A DNA stretch of 64,000 nucleotides from positions 1 through 64,000 of the forward strand of contig NZ_LQPI01000019.1 in the NCBI RefSeq assembly GCF_002101775.1, read 5' to 3'. The notes under the pieces were generated by a model that saw only the letters and a program-made list of their open reading frames with translations, did not search any database and had not been told where the DNA came from. This DNA is from Mycolicibacter nonchromogenicus (GTDB lineage: Bacteria; Actinomycetota; Actinomycetes; Mycobacteriales; Mycobacteriaceae). Of this stretch, positions 30,990 to 45,418 are shown piece after piece. Positions within the stretch are counted from its first letter, which is position 1; each line of letters starts with the position of its first letter. The translations under genes and the position numbers were made by a program.

Positions 30990-31327
30990 GCGAATTGGGG
31001 CCGGACGAGCTGCTCGCCGAACTCGAGGAATCCATGCACGACGTCATCGACCCCGAGATCGGCATCAATGTCGTGGACCTGGGCCTGATGTATGACCTGT
31101 CGGTCCGGCAGGACGAAGACGGTCCGGCCGCGGTCGTCACCATGACCCTCACCTCACCGGCCTGCCCGCTGCAGGACATGATCGTCGAGCAGATCCAGAA
31201 CGCCACGGTGGGAGCCGGTTTGGTCAAGAAGGCTGACGTCAATTGGGTCTGGGAGCCGGCCTGGGGACCGGACAAGATCACCGACGAGGGCCGCGAAATG
31301 ATGCGCGCAGTCGGTTTCACGGTCTGA
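30986..31327 (+). CDS. sufT: SufT / MIP18-family (DUF59) Fe-S maturation protein
   Basis: Small protein of 113 residues of the DUF59/MIP18 family, which helps load iron-sulfur clusters into client proteins. Signatures are DPEIGINVVDLGLMYDL (residues ~20-36) and the conserved reactive cysteine in LTSPACPLQDMIVEQI (about residue 60). ATG 30986 overlaps the sufU TGA (ATGA) with CCAGGAG upstream. It is the last gene of the suf operon as in M. tuberculosis (Rv1466). Confidence 0.92.
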   Translation: MSELGPDELLAELEESMHDVIDPEIGINVVDLGLMYDLSVRQDEDGPAAVVTMTLTSPACPLQDMIVEQIQNATVGAGLVKKADVNWVWEPAWGPDKITDEGREMMRAVGFTV

Positions 31328-31330
31328 CCC

Positions 31331-32155
31331 GTGCCGGCATCGGAGTTCTGGCTGTGCCGGACGTGCGGTGTCGAACACGATGCCACGCCGCAGGTGTGTG
31401 CGGTCTGCGCGGACGACCGGCAATGGGTGCCATCCGACGGCCAGCACTGGGCCACCTTGGACGGCCTGGCCGCCGAGGGGATGCGGTCCTACACCTGTGA
31501 ACTCGAACCCGGGCTGACCGGGATCGGCGCTGATCCGCCGCTGGGCATCGGTCAGTTGGGCAAGCTGGTGTGCACCGGCGGCGGCAACATGCTGTGGGAT
31601 CCATCCGGGTTCGTCGATGACGCCGGGGTCGCCGCGGCGCTCGAGCACGGGCCGGTGCTCGGCGTCGTCGCCAGTCACCCCCACATGTTCGGCGCCCAGG
31701 TGGAGTGGGGCCGACGGCTCGGCGGAGTGCCGGTGTATGTCAACGCCGCCGACCGGCAGTGGGTGATGCGCCCGGACCCGTTGATCCGATACTGGTCGGG
31801 CCGCCTCGAGCTCGCTGACGGGTTGACCGTGGTTCAGATCGGCGGCCACTTTCCGGGCAGCTCCGTCGCGTGCTGGGACGCCGGGGCCGACGGGCGCGGG
31901 GTGCTTCTGGTGGGCGACACCGTCTTTCCGAACCCCGACCGGCGCACCGTGGCCTTCCTGCGCAGCTATCCGAACCGGATTCCGCTGTCGGCGGCCGTCG
32001 CCCAGCGGATGGCCGCATCGCTGGAACAGTTGCGGTTCGACCGCATCTACGGGCTGCACACCAACACCATCGACTCCGATGCGGTGGCCGCGGTCCGATT
32101 CTCGGCCGACCGCCACGCGGCCTGGGCACGCGGCGACCACGACGACCTCACCTAG
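31331..32155 (+). CDS. MBL-fold protein with N-terminal zinc-ribbon-like segment
   Basis: Protein of 274 residues starting at GTG 31331, three bases after sufT, so it may be read as part of the suf transcript. Residues 8-28 hold two Cys pairs (CRTCGVEH ... CAVCADD) resembling a zinc ribbon or rubredoxin-like knuckle. The rest has a metallo-beta-lactamase pattern: SHPHMFGAQVEWGR, GGHFPGSS, VGDTVFPN and LHTN. The usual HxHxDH signature is changed to HPHMFG, so the metal site may be incomplete and hydrolase activity is uncertain. No M. tuberculosis counterpart at this position is known to me. Confidence 0.72.
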   Translation: MPASEFWLCRTCGVEHDATPQVCAVCADDRQWVPSDGQHWATLDGLAAEGMRSYTCELEPGLTGIGADPPLGIGQLGKLVCTGGGNMLWDPSGFVDDAGVAAALEHGPVLGVVASHPHMFGAQVEWGRRLGGVPVYVNAADRQWVMRPDPLIRYWSGRLELADGLTVVQIGGHFPGSSVACWDAGADGRGVLLVGDTVFPNPDRRTVAFLRSYPNRIPLSAAVAQRMAASLEQLRFDRIYGLHTNTIDSDAVAAVRFSADRHAAWARGDHDDLT

Positions 32156-32193
32156 CGCGTCGCGCGACTGTGACGGGATACGAGCGGGACACG

Positions 32194-33927
32194 GTGCCGA
32201 CAACCCGGCGGCGGTTCATGGCCGGGATGGCGGCCGCAGCCGCGGGGACGGCGGTCGGTGGGCTTGCCGCGTGCGGATCGCGGGGTCCGGTGGCAGACAC
32301 CATATTCCTCGGAGGTCCGGTGGTGACCGTGGCGCCGGGCCCGCCCGAGGCCGAAGCTCTCGCGGTCACCGGCGGACGGATCAGCCGCGTCGGCACCGCC
32401 GAGGAGGCACTGGAACTGCGGGGAGCGGGAACCACCGTCGTCGACCTCCGCGGCCGGGCACTGCTGCCGGCTTTCGTGGAGCCGCATAGTCATCCCTTCG
32501 AGATGGGCTCGAGGCTGGCCCCACCGGCCATCGACGTGCGTCCCTTCACCGTCCCCACCGCCGACGGGGTGTTCGCGAAGCTGGCCGAGGCCGTCGCGGA
32601 CACACCCAAGGGCCAGCCGATCCTGCTCAACGGGGTGGATCCGCTGCTGCAGACCGGGTTGGCGCCCTTCACCCGAACCGAACTGACCCGGCTCGCACCG
32701 AACCATCCCGTGGTGATCATCGCCGACAGTGGCCACGCCGCCTACGGCAACACGGCGGCGTTCACCGCGGCCGGCATCACCAGGACCACCCCCAACCCCG
32801 CAGGCGCCCAATACCTCCACGGGCCGGATGGCCAGCTGACCGGCGAGGTGCGCGAGGCCGCGGCGGTGGCGGCGCTGGTCGCGCCGTTCTCCGGCGCGAA
32901 CATGGCCAACGCCGGGGACAACCTGCGCTGGGCCTACGCACAACTCGCCCGCGCCGGAATCGCCACCGCCACCGAGCATTCCTATGACGCGGGTGCCCAA
33001 TCGGAGGTGTTCGCCCACCTCGCCCGGCAGGCCGACTGCGCGGTGCGGGTCCGCGCCTACGAGGTCGGCACCCCGGAGCTGGCCGCGGACGCCAAGAACG
33101 TCCGCGGCAGGCGGACCCGCGCCGACGTGCTGTTCGACAAGATCGGGATGAAGATCTGGGCGGACGGTTCGCCCTGGCAGGGCAACATCTTCACCACCTT
33201 CCCGTATCTGGCCAATGCCACCACCGCGAGCATGGATCTGGGGCCTGATCACCGCGGCCGGATGAATTACTCACCCGAGCAGATTCAGCAGCTGACCAAG
33301 GGCTTCGTCGATCAGCACTGGCAGGTGTCGTGTCACGCGCACGGTGATGCCGCGATCGACGTTGTGCTCGACGCCTTCGAACAGGCGCGCACGCCCCCGG
33401 CGCTACGGCCCCGAATCGAACACGCCGGAGCCATGCGACCCGATCAGTACGCCCGCGCCGCGCAGCTGGGCATCACCCCGAGCCTGTTTGTCGAACAGCT
33501 CTATTTCTGGGGAGACGTGTTGGTAGACAAGCTGTTCGGCTCCGAACATGGCTCGCACTGGATGTCGGCGCGCTCGGCCCTCGACGCCGGACTGCGGATG
33601 TCGTTCCACAATGACGGCAGCGTCACCCCGCCCAGCCCGATCGGCAACATCGCCACCGCGGTGAACCGTATTGCCAAGGGCAGTGGCCGGGTGCTGGCCC
33701 CCGAGCAGCGCATCGGCGTCGACGCGGCGATCCGGGCGCAGACCCTCAACGCCGCCTGGCAACTGCGGCTCGACACCGAGATCGGCAGCCTGGAACCCGG
33801 CAAGTACGCCGATCTGGTGGTGCTGTCCCGCAATCCCCGCCGGGTCCCGCCAGAAGAACTGCGCGACGTGGCCGTGGAGGCCACCTTCCTGATGGGCCGG
33901 CAGACCTACGGCAGGGTGCTGGGGTAG
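32194..33927 (+). CDS. Tat-exported lipoprotein amidohydrolase (YtcJ-like)
   Basis: Protein of 577 residues. The N-terminus has a twin-arginine motif (RRRFMAG, residues 5-11) and a lipobox GLAAC with Cys27, so it is predicted to be a Tat-secreted, membrane-anchored lipoprotein. The mature part is an amidohydrolase_3 protein with metal-binding candidates EPHSHPFEMG (about residue 97), CHAHGDAAID (about 380) and FHNDGSVTPP (about 470), and the C-terminal LEPGKYADLVVLSR. Relatives are annotated as N-substituted formamide or related amide hydrolases; substrate unknown. I prefer GTG 32194 (GAGCGGG upstream) to GTG 32170. Confidence 0.78.
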   Translation: MPTTRRRFMAGMAAAAAGTAVGGLAACGSRGPVADTIFLGGPVVTVAPGPPEAEALAVTGGRISRVGTAEEALELRGAGTTVVDLRGRALLPAFVEPHSHPFEMGSRLAPPAIDVRPFTVPTADGVFAKLAEAVADTPKGQPILLNGVDPLLQTGLAPFTRTELTRLAPNHPVVIIADSGHAAYGNTAAFTAAGITRTTPNPAGAQYLHGPDGQLTGEVREAAAVAALVAPFSGANMANAGDNLRWAYAQLARAGIATATEHSYDAGAQSEVFAHLARQADCAVRVRAYEVGTPELAADAKNVRGRRTRADVLFDKIGMKIWADGSPWQGNIFTTFPYLANATTASMDLGPDHRGRMNYSPEQIQQLTKGFVDQHWQVSCHAHGDAAIDVVLDAFEQARTPPALRPRIEHAGAMRPDQYARAAQLGITPSLFVEQLYFWGDVLVDKLFGSEHGSHWMSARSALDAGLRMSFHNDGSVTPPSPIGNIATAVNRIAKGSGRVLAPEQRIGVDAAIRAQTLNAAWQLRLDTEIGSLEPGKYADLVVLSRNPRRVPPEELRDVAVEATFLMGRQTYGRVLG

Positions 33928-33938
33928 GGGGCGCGCCC

Positions 33939-34580
33939 TTACTCGGGGCAGTCGCCGTCGCCGGCCCACACGGTGACCCGGGCCGCCTGCAGCACGCCGT
34001 CGGCGTCGGTGGTCCCGCCGGCGGCAACACACTTGCCGGCGCTGATCGACGGCGCGCTGACGGTGACCATCCGGCGGAAGTCGGTGTCGTCGTCGAGCGT
34101 GACCGTGGTCGGACCGGACGGCCCGCTGACGGTCAGCGTGTCACCGGAGACCGACTCGACCACCCCGCGGACGCCGTGGTGCGCCTTCGGCGGTGTCGGA
34201 TTGTCAGCCGTCGCGGCGGGCGGCTGCGTGCAGGCACCGTCGCTGATCGCCACGAACTTCGCCGTGATGGCGCCGCTGTCGGCGGGAGCACTGTCGTGCC
34301 CGGCGCCGGCCTTGATGCAGGTGCCGGTGGTGATCTCGCCGCGCTGCGCGGGCACCGACTCGAAGATGCGGGTGCTGTCGGTCACGGTAACGGTGGTGGT
34401 GCCCGACGCTCGTGCCACCTCGACGGTGTCGCCGGACACCGAGGAGACCGTACCCATCACGTGGTCGCCGTGGGCGTGGGCCAATGCCGGGACGAACAGC
34501 CCGGCCGCCACCAGCGCCGTCGCTCCGGTCACGGCGCCGATCGTGCGGTTACGGGTGGGTGTGCTCAGGCGGGGGGACAT
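33939..34580 (-). CDS. Secreted protein with two DUF5666-like beta repeats
   Basis: Protein of 213 residues with a signal peptide (residues ~1-38; hydrophobic core AVTGATALVAAGLFVPALAHA, likely cut after AHA). The mature part contains two similar ~70-residue units, each with a VMGTVSSVSGDTVEV / VRGVVESVSGDTLTV strand, a TTVTV/TTVTL strand and a GTCIKAG/GKCVAAGG end, the pattern of DUF5666. Two or three cysteine pairs could form disulfides. ATG 34580 is chosen for the GGAG box 7-10 bases upstream and the signal peptide. Convergent with the amidohydrolase gene (11-base gap). Function unknown. Confidence 0.78.
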   Translation of the reverse strand: MSPRLSTPTRNRTIGAVTGATALVAAGLFVPALAHAHGDHVMGTVSSVSGDTVEVARASGTTTVTVTDSTRIFESVPAQRGEITTGTCIKAGAGHDSAPADSGAITAKFVAISDGACTQPPAATADNPTPPKAHHGVRGVVESVSGDTLTVSGPSGPTTVTLDDDTDFRRMVTVSAPSISAGKCVAAGGTTDADGVLQAARVTVWAGDGDCPE

Positions 34581-34756
34581 CGGCGTCTCCGTTCGTTGGG
34601 ATGAGCCCGCGGCGGTTGCCGCTGCCGGTGCTATCACCGTCAATGGTCGAGTTAGCGAGCACCTAGATCTCAGCTGTGAGCCCGCTGTGGAGACCGCTTG
34701 CCCTCTGCAAAACGACCCGCGGGAACACCGCGACGTCGCCGGACGTTGGCTCTGTC

Positions 34757-35131
34757 ATGGCAACTCAAGACCTCACCGCAGCGAAGTTCGAAGAAACCAT
34801 CGCCGACAACGACATCGTCCTTGTCGACTTCTGGGCCTCCTGGTGCGGCCCGTGCCGCTCGTTCGCGCCGACCTTCGCGGCGGTTTCGGATAAGCACCCG
34901 GACGTGGTGTTCGCCAAGGTCGACACCGAAGCCGAGCAGCAGCTGGCCGCCGCCGCCCAGATCCGCTCCATTCCCACGCTGATGGCGTTCAAGAAGGGCA
35001 CGCTGGTGTTCAACCAGGCCGGCGCCCTGCCCGCCGCGGCGTTGGAGGACCTGGTGCAGCAGGTCAAGGATCTCGACATCGAGGCCGCGCTGGCCGAACA
35101 GAACGCCGCGGACAAGCCCGACCAGGTCTGA
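34757..35131 (+). CDS. Thioredoxin
   Basis: Cytosolic thiol-disulfide oxidoreductase of 124 residues with the WCGPC active site (Cys30, Cys33) in DFWASWCGPCRSF, and the conserved cis-proline in IRSIPTLMAF (about residue 74). It is reduced by thioredoxin reductase. ATG 34757 is used because the upstream in-frame stretch is not thioredoxin-like. It lies directly before the enoyl-CoA hydratase, where M. tuberculosis also has a thioredoxin gene (trxA/trxB1 area); I do not assign an orthologue. Confidence 0.93.
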   Translation: MATQDLTAAKFEETIADNDIVLVDFWASWCGPCRSFAPTFAAVSDKHPDVVFAKVDTEAEQQLAAAAQIRSIPTLMAFKKGTLVFNQAGALPAAALEDLVQQVKDLDIEAALAEQNAADKPDQV

Positions 35132-35145
35132 GGGCGCGCACGCGA

Positions 35146-35151
35146 TAGCGT
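35146..35151 (+). promoter_or_regulatory. Leaderless-type -10 element for echA12
   Basis: TAGCGT is followed by exactly six bases and the GTG start of the enoyl-CoA hydratase gene at 35158. No ribosome-binding site is present. Confidence 0.5.
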
Positions 35152-35157
35152 GCTTCG

Positions 35158-35979
35158 GTGTCTTCTGAATCCGAATTCATCCTGGTAGAGCGTCCCCGTC
35201 CGCACGTCGCCCTGATCACGCTGAATCGCCCGGAGCGGATGAACTCCATGGCGTTCGACGTGATGGTCCCGCTGCGCGACGCGCTGGCGCAGGTCAGCTA
35301 CGACAACTCGGTGCGGGTGGTGGTGCTGACCGGGGCGGGCCGGGGATTCTCCTCGGGCGCCGACCACAAGTCCGCGGGTTCGGTTCCGCACGTGGAGGGC
35401 CTGACCAGGCCCACGTTCGGCCTGCGCTCGATGGAACTGCTCGACGACATCATCCTGGGGCTGCGGCGCCTGCACCAGCCGGTGATCGCGGCCGTCAACG
35501 GCGCAGCCATCGGCGGTGGGTTATGCCTGGCGCTGGCGGCCGACATCCGGGTCGCCGCGTCGGGCGCCTACTTCCGGGCCGCCGGCATCAACAACGGTCT
35601 GACCGCCAGCGAGCTGGGCCTGAGCTACCTGTTGCCCCGGGCGATCGGAACGTCGCGGGCGTTTGAGATCATGCTCACCGGGCGCGACGTCGACGCCGCC
35701 GAAGCCGAACGAATCGGCCTGGTCTCGCGGGTGGTGGAGCAGCCGAACCTGCTGGACACCTGCTACGAGATGGCCGAGCGGATCGCCGGCTTCTCCCGGC
35801 CGGGGGCCGAGTTGACCAAGCGGACGCTCTGGAGCGGACTCGACGCCGGTAGTCTGGAGGGGCACATGCAGGCCGAGGGGCTCGGACAGCTCTACGTGCG
35901 CCTGCTGACCAGCAACTTCGAGGAAGCCGTCGCTGCGCGCGCCGAGAAGCGCCCGCCGGCCTTTACCGACGATAAGTAG
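35158..35979 (+). CDS. echA12: Enoyl-CoA hydratase/isomerase family protein
   Basis: Crotonase-fold protein of 273 residues. The oxyanion-hole segments are GRGFSSGADHKSAGS (about residues 61-75) and NGAAIGGGLCLALAADIRVA (about 113-132), and a candidate catalytic glutamate is in TASELGLSYLLPR (about residue 157). Such enzymes hydrate trans-2-enoyl-CoA in fatty-acid oxidation, but some members have other reactions. The name echA12 follows its place between thioredoxin and the ABC-F gene in M. tuberculosis. GTG 35158 probably starts a leaderless mRNA. Confidence 0.88.
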   Translation: MSSESEFILVERPRPHVALITLNRPERMNSMAFDVMVPLRDALAQVSYDNSVRVVVLTGAGRGFSSGADHKSAGSVPHVEGLTRPTFGLRSMELLDDIILGLRRLHQPVIAAVNGAAIGGGLCLALAADIRVAASGAYFRAAGINNGLTASELGLSYLLPRAIGTSRAFEIMLTGRDVDAAEAERIGLVSRVVEQPNLLDTCYEMAERIAGFSRPGAELTKRTLWSGLDAGSLEGHMQAEGLGQLYVRLLTSNFEEAVAARAEKRPPAFTDDK

Positions 35980-36006
35980 CCAGAACACGACAGGAGTACT
36001 GCGCGC

Positions 36007-37644
<1,638 letters not shown>

Positions 37645-37691
37645 CCGGGCGCTACGGCCCCGTCCCCGGTATTTCCCTCAAAGTCGCCCGG
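37645..37691 (+). terminator. Putative hairpin terminator after the ABC-F gene
   Basis: CCGGGCG (37645-37651) pairs with CGCCCGG (37685-37691) across a long loop; no U-tract follows. It starts one base after the ABC-F stop codon. Confidence 0.3.
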
Positions 37692-37751
37692 TGCGGCCGA
37701 CGCGTTCTTACGCTGAAACCGTCAAGGGCGACAAGGGGATGGTGAGGGGAC

Positions 37752-37952
37752 GTGGCGACGACGACGAAACCGAACAAGCAACGCGATCGTCAGCTGCTCG
37801 AGCTGCGCAACGCCTATGAAGGCGGGGCCAGCATCCGTACGTTGGCGGCGTCGACCGGCCGATCGTACGGATCGGTGCACAGCATGCTGCGGGAGTCGGG
37901 CGTGGCGATGCGCAGCCGCGGTGGGCCCAACCACCGCACCCGATCGCGCTAG
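37752..37952 (+). CDS. Small helix-turn-helix protein (Rv1473A-like)
   Basis: Protein of 66 residues consisting almost entirely of one helix-turn-helix: LRNAYEGGASIRTLAASTGR then SYGSVHSMLRESGV, ending in a basic Arg-rich tail (MRSRGGPNHRTRSR). This resembles small actinobacterial HTH proteins of the Rv1473A type. GTG 37752 lies behind GAGGGGAC. It is convergent with acnR, 6 bases apart. DNA binding is expected from the fold; its target is unknown. Confidence 0.85.
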   Translation: MATTTKPNKQRDRQLLELRNAYEGGASIRTLAASTGRSYGSVHSMLRESGVAMRSRGGPNHRTRSR

Positions 37953-37958
37953 CTCAAA

Positions 37959-38522
37959 TCAGCTCTGCCGCACCGAATCCTCGACCAGGTCGAGGACCGC
38001 TGAGAGCCGCTGCGGATCTTCCCCGGATGCCAGGCGCGCGACCAGGCCGTCGAGCACCAGATCCAGGTAGCAGTGCAACACGTCACCGGGGACGTCGTCG
38101 CGCAGGCGGCCGGCCTGCTTCTGGCGGTGCAGTCGATCCGTTGTGGCAGCAGCCAATTCGGCTAACCGCTCCGCCCATCCGCGGCTGAACTCCGGGTCGT
38201 GGCGCAGTTTGCGGGCGATCTCCAGCCGGGTGGCCAGCCAGTCGAACTGCTCCGGCGCCGCCAACATGTCCCGCATCACGCCGATCAGGCCCTCACGCGA
38301 GGCCAGATCGGCCATCCGCTCCGCGTCCTCGCGCGCCAGCTCGAAAAACAGCGTGTCCTTGTCGCGGAAGTGATGGAAGATCGCCCCGCGCGACAAGCCG
38401 ACCGTCTGCTCGAGCCGCCGCACCGTTGCCTGGTCGTAGCCGTACGCGGCGAAGCAACGCCGCGCGCCATCGAGGATCTGGCGGCGCCGGGCCGCCAGAT
38501 GATCCTCGCTGACCCTGGGCAT
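37959..38522 (-). CDS. acnR: TetR-family repressor of aconitase, AcnR
   Basis: Protein of 187 residues. The TetR DNA-binding domain is at residues ~10-57 (RRRQILDGARRCFAAYGYDQ, TVRRLEQTVGLSRGAIFHHF), identical in style to corynebacterial AcnR, which represses acn and senses citrate-Mg. It begins 14 bases after the acn stop and is transcribed with it, as in Corynebacterium glutamicum. A sequence matching the AcnR operator lies upstream of acn (41438-41453), so a negative feedback loop on acn-acnR is likely. Confidence 0.9.
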   Translation of the reverse strand: MPRVSEDHLAARRRQILDGARRCFAAYGYDQATVRRLEQTVGLSRGAIFHHFRDKDTLFFELAREDAERMADLASREGLIGVMRDMLAAPEQFDWLATRLEIARKLRHDPEFSRGWAERLAELAAATTDRLHRQKQAGRLRDDVPGDVLHCYLDLVLDGLVARLASGEDPQRLSAVLDLVEDSVRQS

Positions 38523-38536
38523 CGGTGATTCGCCGT

Positions 38537-43034
<4,498 letters not shown>

Positions 43035-43173
43035 ATTTTCGATAGTAATTGGGGGGTCTGACAAGTGTGATCCCGATCGCATTAATCACGTGCGTGACGC
43101 GAATCGGTTGCCTTACGGGCCGCAGTCCACGGCACGGCCTGAAAATGCCGCCCGCTTGATACCGTCTTCAACC

Positions 43174-43734
43174 GTGACGATCCAGCACCCGCCGGCCTAT
43201 ATCCCCGGCGAGCTCTGCATCACCGTCGGCCTCGACCCGGCCACCCCGCCTGACGACTGCATGGCGTTGGTCAAGGTCGCCGTCGCCGCCGACGGGGTGA
43301 GCGCCCCGGCGGCCGACGTACCGGCACTGCGGGAGGTGGTTGCCGACGCGGCCCAACAGGGCATCGACCTCAAGATCGTGGAGGTCGCCCGCAATCCGGG
43401 AATGGACACCGCGCTGCGCGACGTCGCCACGGTGGTCGGCTACGACTATCCCGATTCCACTGTCCTGGTCGTCAGTACGAACTTTGTCGGCAGCTACAGC
43501 GGCCAGTTTCACCGGTCCAAGCTCGAGGCCGCCGAGGACCACGCCAAAACCGGTGATCCGGTGACTTCGGCGCAGAATTTCCTGCACGAATTGACCACCC
43601 CCGATCTGCCCTGGACGGGTTTGACGGTGGTGCTGTTGGTGGGGGTGGCCGCGGCGGCCGTCGGCACCCGCTTCCTGCAGCGACGCAGCAAACGGGCTGC
43701 GGAGAGCGCCGGGCGCTCCGACGTCGCCGACTAG
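43174..43734 (+). CDS. DUF6676-like single-pass membrane protein (Rv1476-like)
   Basis: Protein of 186 residues (same length as Rv1476 as I recall it). Residues ~1-135 form a soluble domain with LREVVADAAQQGIDLKIVEV and LRDVATVVGYDYPDSTVLVV, followed by one membrane helix (LTVVLLVGVAAAAVGTRFL, about 150-168) and a basic C-tail. It directly precedes ripA-ripB, as in M. tuberculosis, hinting at a role in cell-wall hydrolase control. GTG 43174 is chosen for length and because TACCGT lies eight bases upstream. A later ATG (43261) is less likely. Confidence 0.85.
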   Translation: MTIQHPPAYIPGELCITVGLDPATPPDDCMALVKVAVAADGVSAPAADVPALREVVADAAQQGIDLKIVEVARNPGMDTALRDVATVVGYDYPDSTVLVVSTNFVGSYSGQFHRSKLEAAEDHAKTGDPVTSAQNFLHELTTPDLPWTGLTVVLLVGVAAAAVGTRFLQRRSKRAAESAGRSDVAD

Positions 43735-43807
43735 CGGCTTCACCTCCGAAAAACCGGAAACCGGGCGATTAATTGTCGCCCCGGTCTGCGCTGTCGCAAA
43801 TAGCCAG

Positions 43808-43824
43808 GTCACCGAATGGTCACA
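43808..43824 (+). promoter_or_regulatory. MtrA-like direct repeat upstream of ripA
   Basis: GTCACC (43808-43813) and GTCACA (43819-43824) are spaced 11 bases apart, one helical turn. This matches the loosely conserved GTCACA-type direct repeat bound by the response regulator MtrA, which is known to control ripA and other division genes in mycobacteria. It is 164 bases before the ripA start, in the 253-base leader region. Confidence 0.5.
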
Positions 43825-43987
43825 ACGCGCTTAATTACAAAAATGTAGTTCGTTATGAAAGTTTCTCCCGTGACTGATGTGACGTATGGTTCCAAAAGGC
43901 GCATCTGTTGCACCTGTTGTTTCTGTGTTTTTGCCACCGGCAGAAGCACGGCGCCGCCTGTTGCGAGTCCGAGGAGATCCAAGCCGA

Positions 43988-45408
43988 ATGAGACGCATAC
44001 GTTGTGCCTCCGATGGCTCTGTTTTCCGACGGGCGACCCGGTTCGCCCAACCGGTGACGGTGTCGGTACTCAGCGCTGCGATGGTGCTGATCACCCCGGG
44101 GCTGGCCGCCGCTCAACCCGACCCCGACGGCATCGCGGCGCTGATCGCTGAGGTGGCCGAGGCCAACCAGCAGCTGCAGAACCTGGGCGCCCAGATCGCC
44201 GAGGAGAAAGAAGGGGTCAACAAGGCCCTGGTGGATCTGCAAACCGCGCGTGAAGAGGCGGCCGCCGCTCAGCAGGAGGTCGAGTCCGGCCGGCAGGCGA
44301 TCGCCGACGCCGACGCCGCGATCGCCGCCGCCCAGCGACGGTTCAACACCTTCGCGGCGTCGACCTACGTCAACGGACCCTCCGACAGCTACCTGACCGC
44401 GGCCGACCCCGCGGAGATGATCGCCACGGCGGCGGCCGGCCAGACCCTGGCGCTGAGCTCCCAGCAGGCACTGGACCGCCTCAAGCAAGCCCGCACCGAG
44501 CAGTTGAACAAGGAATCGGCCGCCCGGGCCGCCAAGCAACGGGCCGATCAGGCCGTCGCCGACGCGCAGTCCAGCCAGGACGCCGCGGTGGCCGCGCTCA
44601 CCGACACCCAGCGCAAATTCGGCGAACAGCAGGGCGAGATCGATCGGCTGGCCGCACGCCGCAGCGCGGCGCAGGCCAAACTCGCCGCGGCCCGCGGCTA
44701 TCAGCAGCCCCAGGCGGACCCTGCGCCTGCCGCCGGCGATCGGTGGGGCAACCCCGCCGGGCCCGTCGCCGGCCCCACGGTCGGCGCGCCTGCGCAGTGG
44801 GACGGTCCCTGGGACCCGACCCTGCCGATGATCCCCAGCGCCGATGTCCCCGGCGACCCGATCGCGATCATCAACCAGGTGCTGGGGATCTCGCAGACCT
44901 CGGCGCAGGTGACGGCCAACATGGGCAAGAAGTTCCTGCAGTCGCTGGGGCTGGCCAAGCCCGACGACACCGGTATCAACAACGGCAAGATCCCGCGGGT
45001 ATACGGCCGCCAGGCCTCCGAATACGTGATTCGCCGCGGCCTTTCCCAGCGCGGCGTGCCGTACTCCTGGGGCGGCGGCACCGCTGCGGGACCCGGTCGC
45101 GGAATCGGATCCGGTTCGGGCACTGTCGGTTTCGACTGTTCGGGCCTGATCCTCTACGCGTTCGCCGGGGTGGGCATCAAGCTGCCGCACTACTCGGGTT
45201 CGCAGTACAAGATGGGCCGCCAGATCCCCTCGGCACGGCGCGTCGTGGCGACGTCATCTTCTACGGGCCCGGCGGCAGCCAACACGTGACGCTCTACCTC
45301 GGCAACGGCCTGATGCTGGAGGCCCCCGACGTGGGCCAGGTGGTGAAGGTGTCGCCGGTCCGCAAGAGCGGCATGACGCCCTACGTAGTCCGATACATCG
45401 AGTACTGA
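43988..45408 (+). pseudogene. ripA: Peptidoglycan endopeptidase RipA, apparent one-base frameshift in the catalytic domain
   Basis: RipA cleaves peptidoglycan stem peptides during septum splitting. From ATG 43988 come a signal peptide (cut near AAAQPD), a long coiled coil (residues ~45-225) and the NlpC/P60 domain with the catalytic cysteine in GFDCSGLILYAF. At 45233-45237 five bases (GCACG) replace the six expected between IPS and ARRGD, so the original frame runs into TGA at 45287-45289, while the rest of the domain (ARRGDVIFYGPGGSQHVTLYLG, with the catalytic His, to YVVRYIEY) continues in another frame to 45408. One missing base explains it. Since RipA is essential in M. tuberculosis, this could be a sequencing error, or RipB could compensate. 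Confidence 0.85.
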
Positions 45409-45418
45409 CGGCGGTGCA

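Noticed and set aside
43735..43987. c-di-AMP (ydaO-type) riboswitch upstream of ripA
   Set aside because: Such riboswitches precede some actinobacterial cell-wall hydrolase genes, but the conserved sequence blocks of that RNA are not present here.
45209..45260. Programmed -1 ribosomal frameshift in ripA
   Set aside because: No X XXY YYZ slippery heptamer is seen at the junction and no following pseudoknot is evident; a one-base loss in sequence or assembly is simpler.
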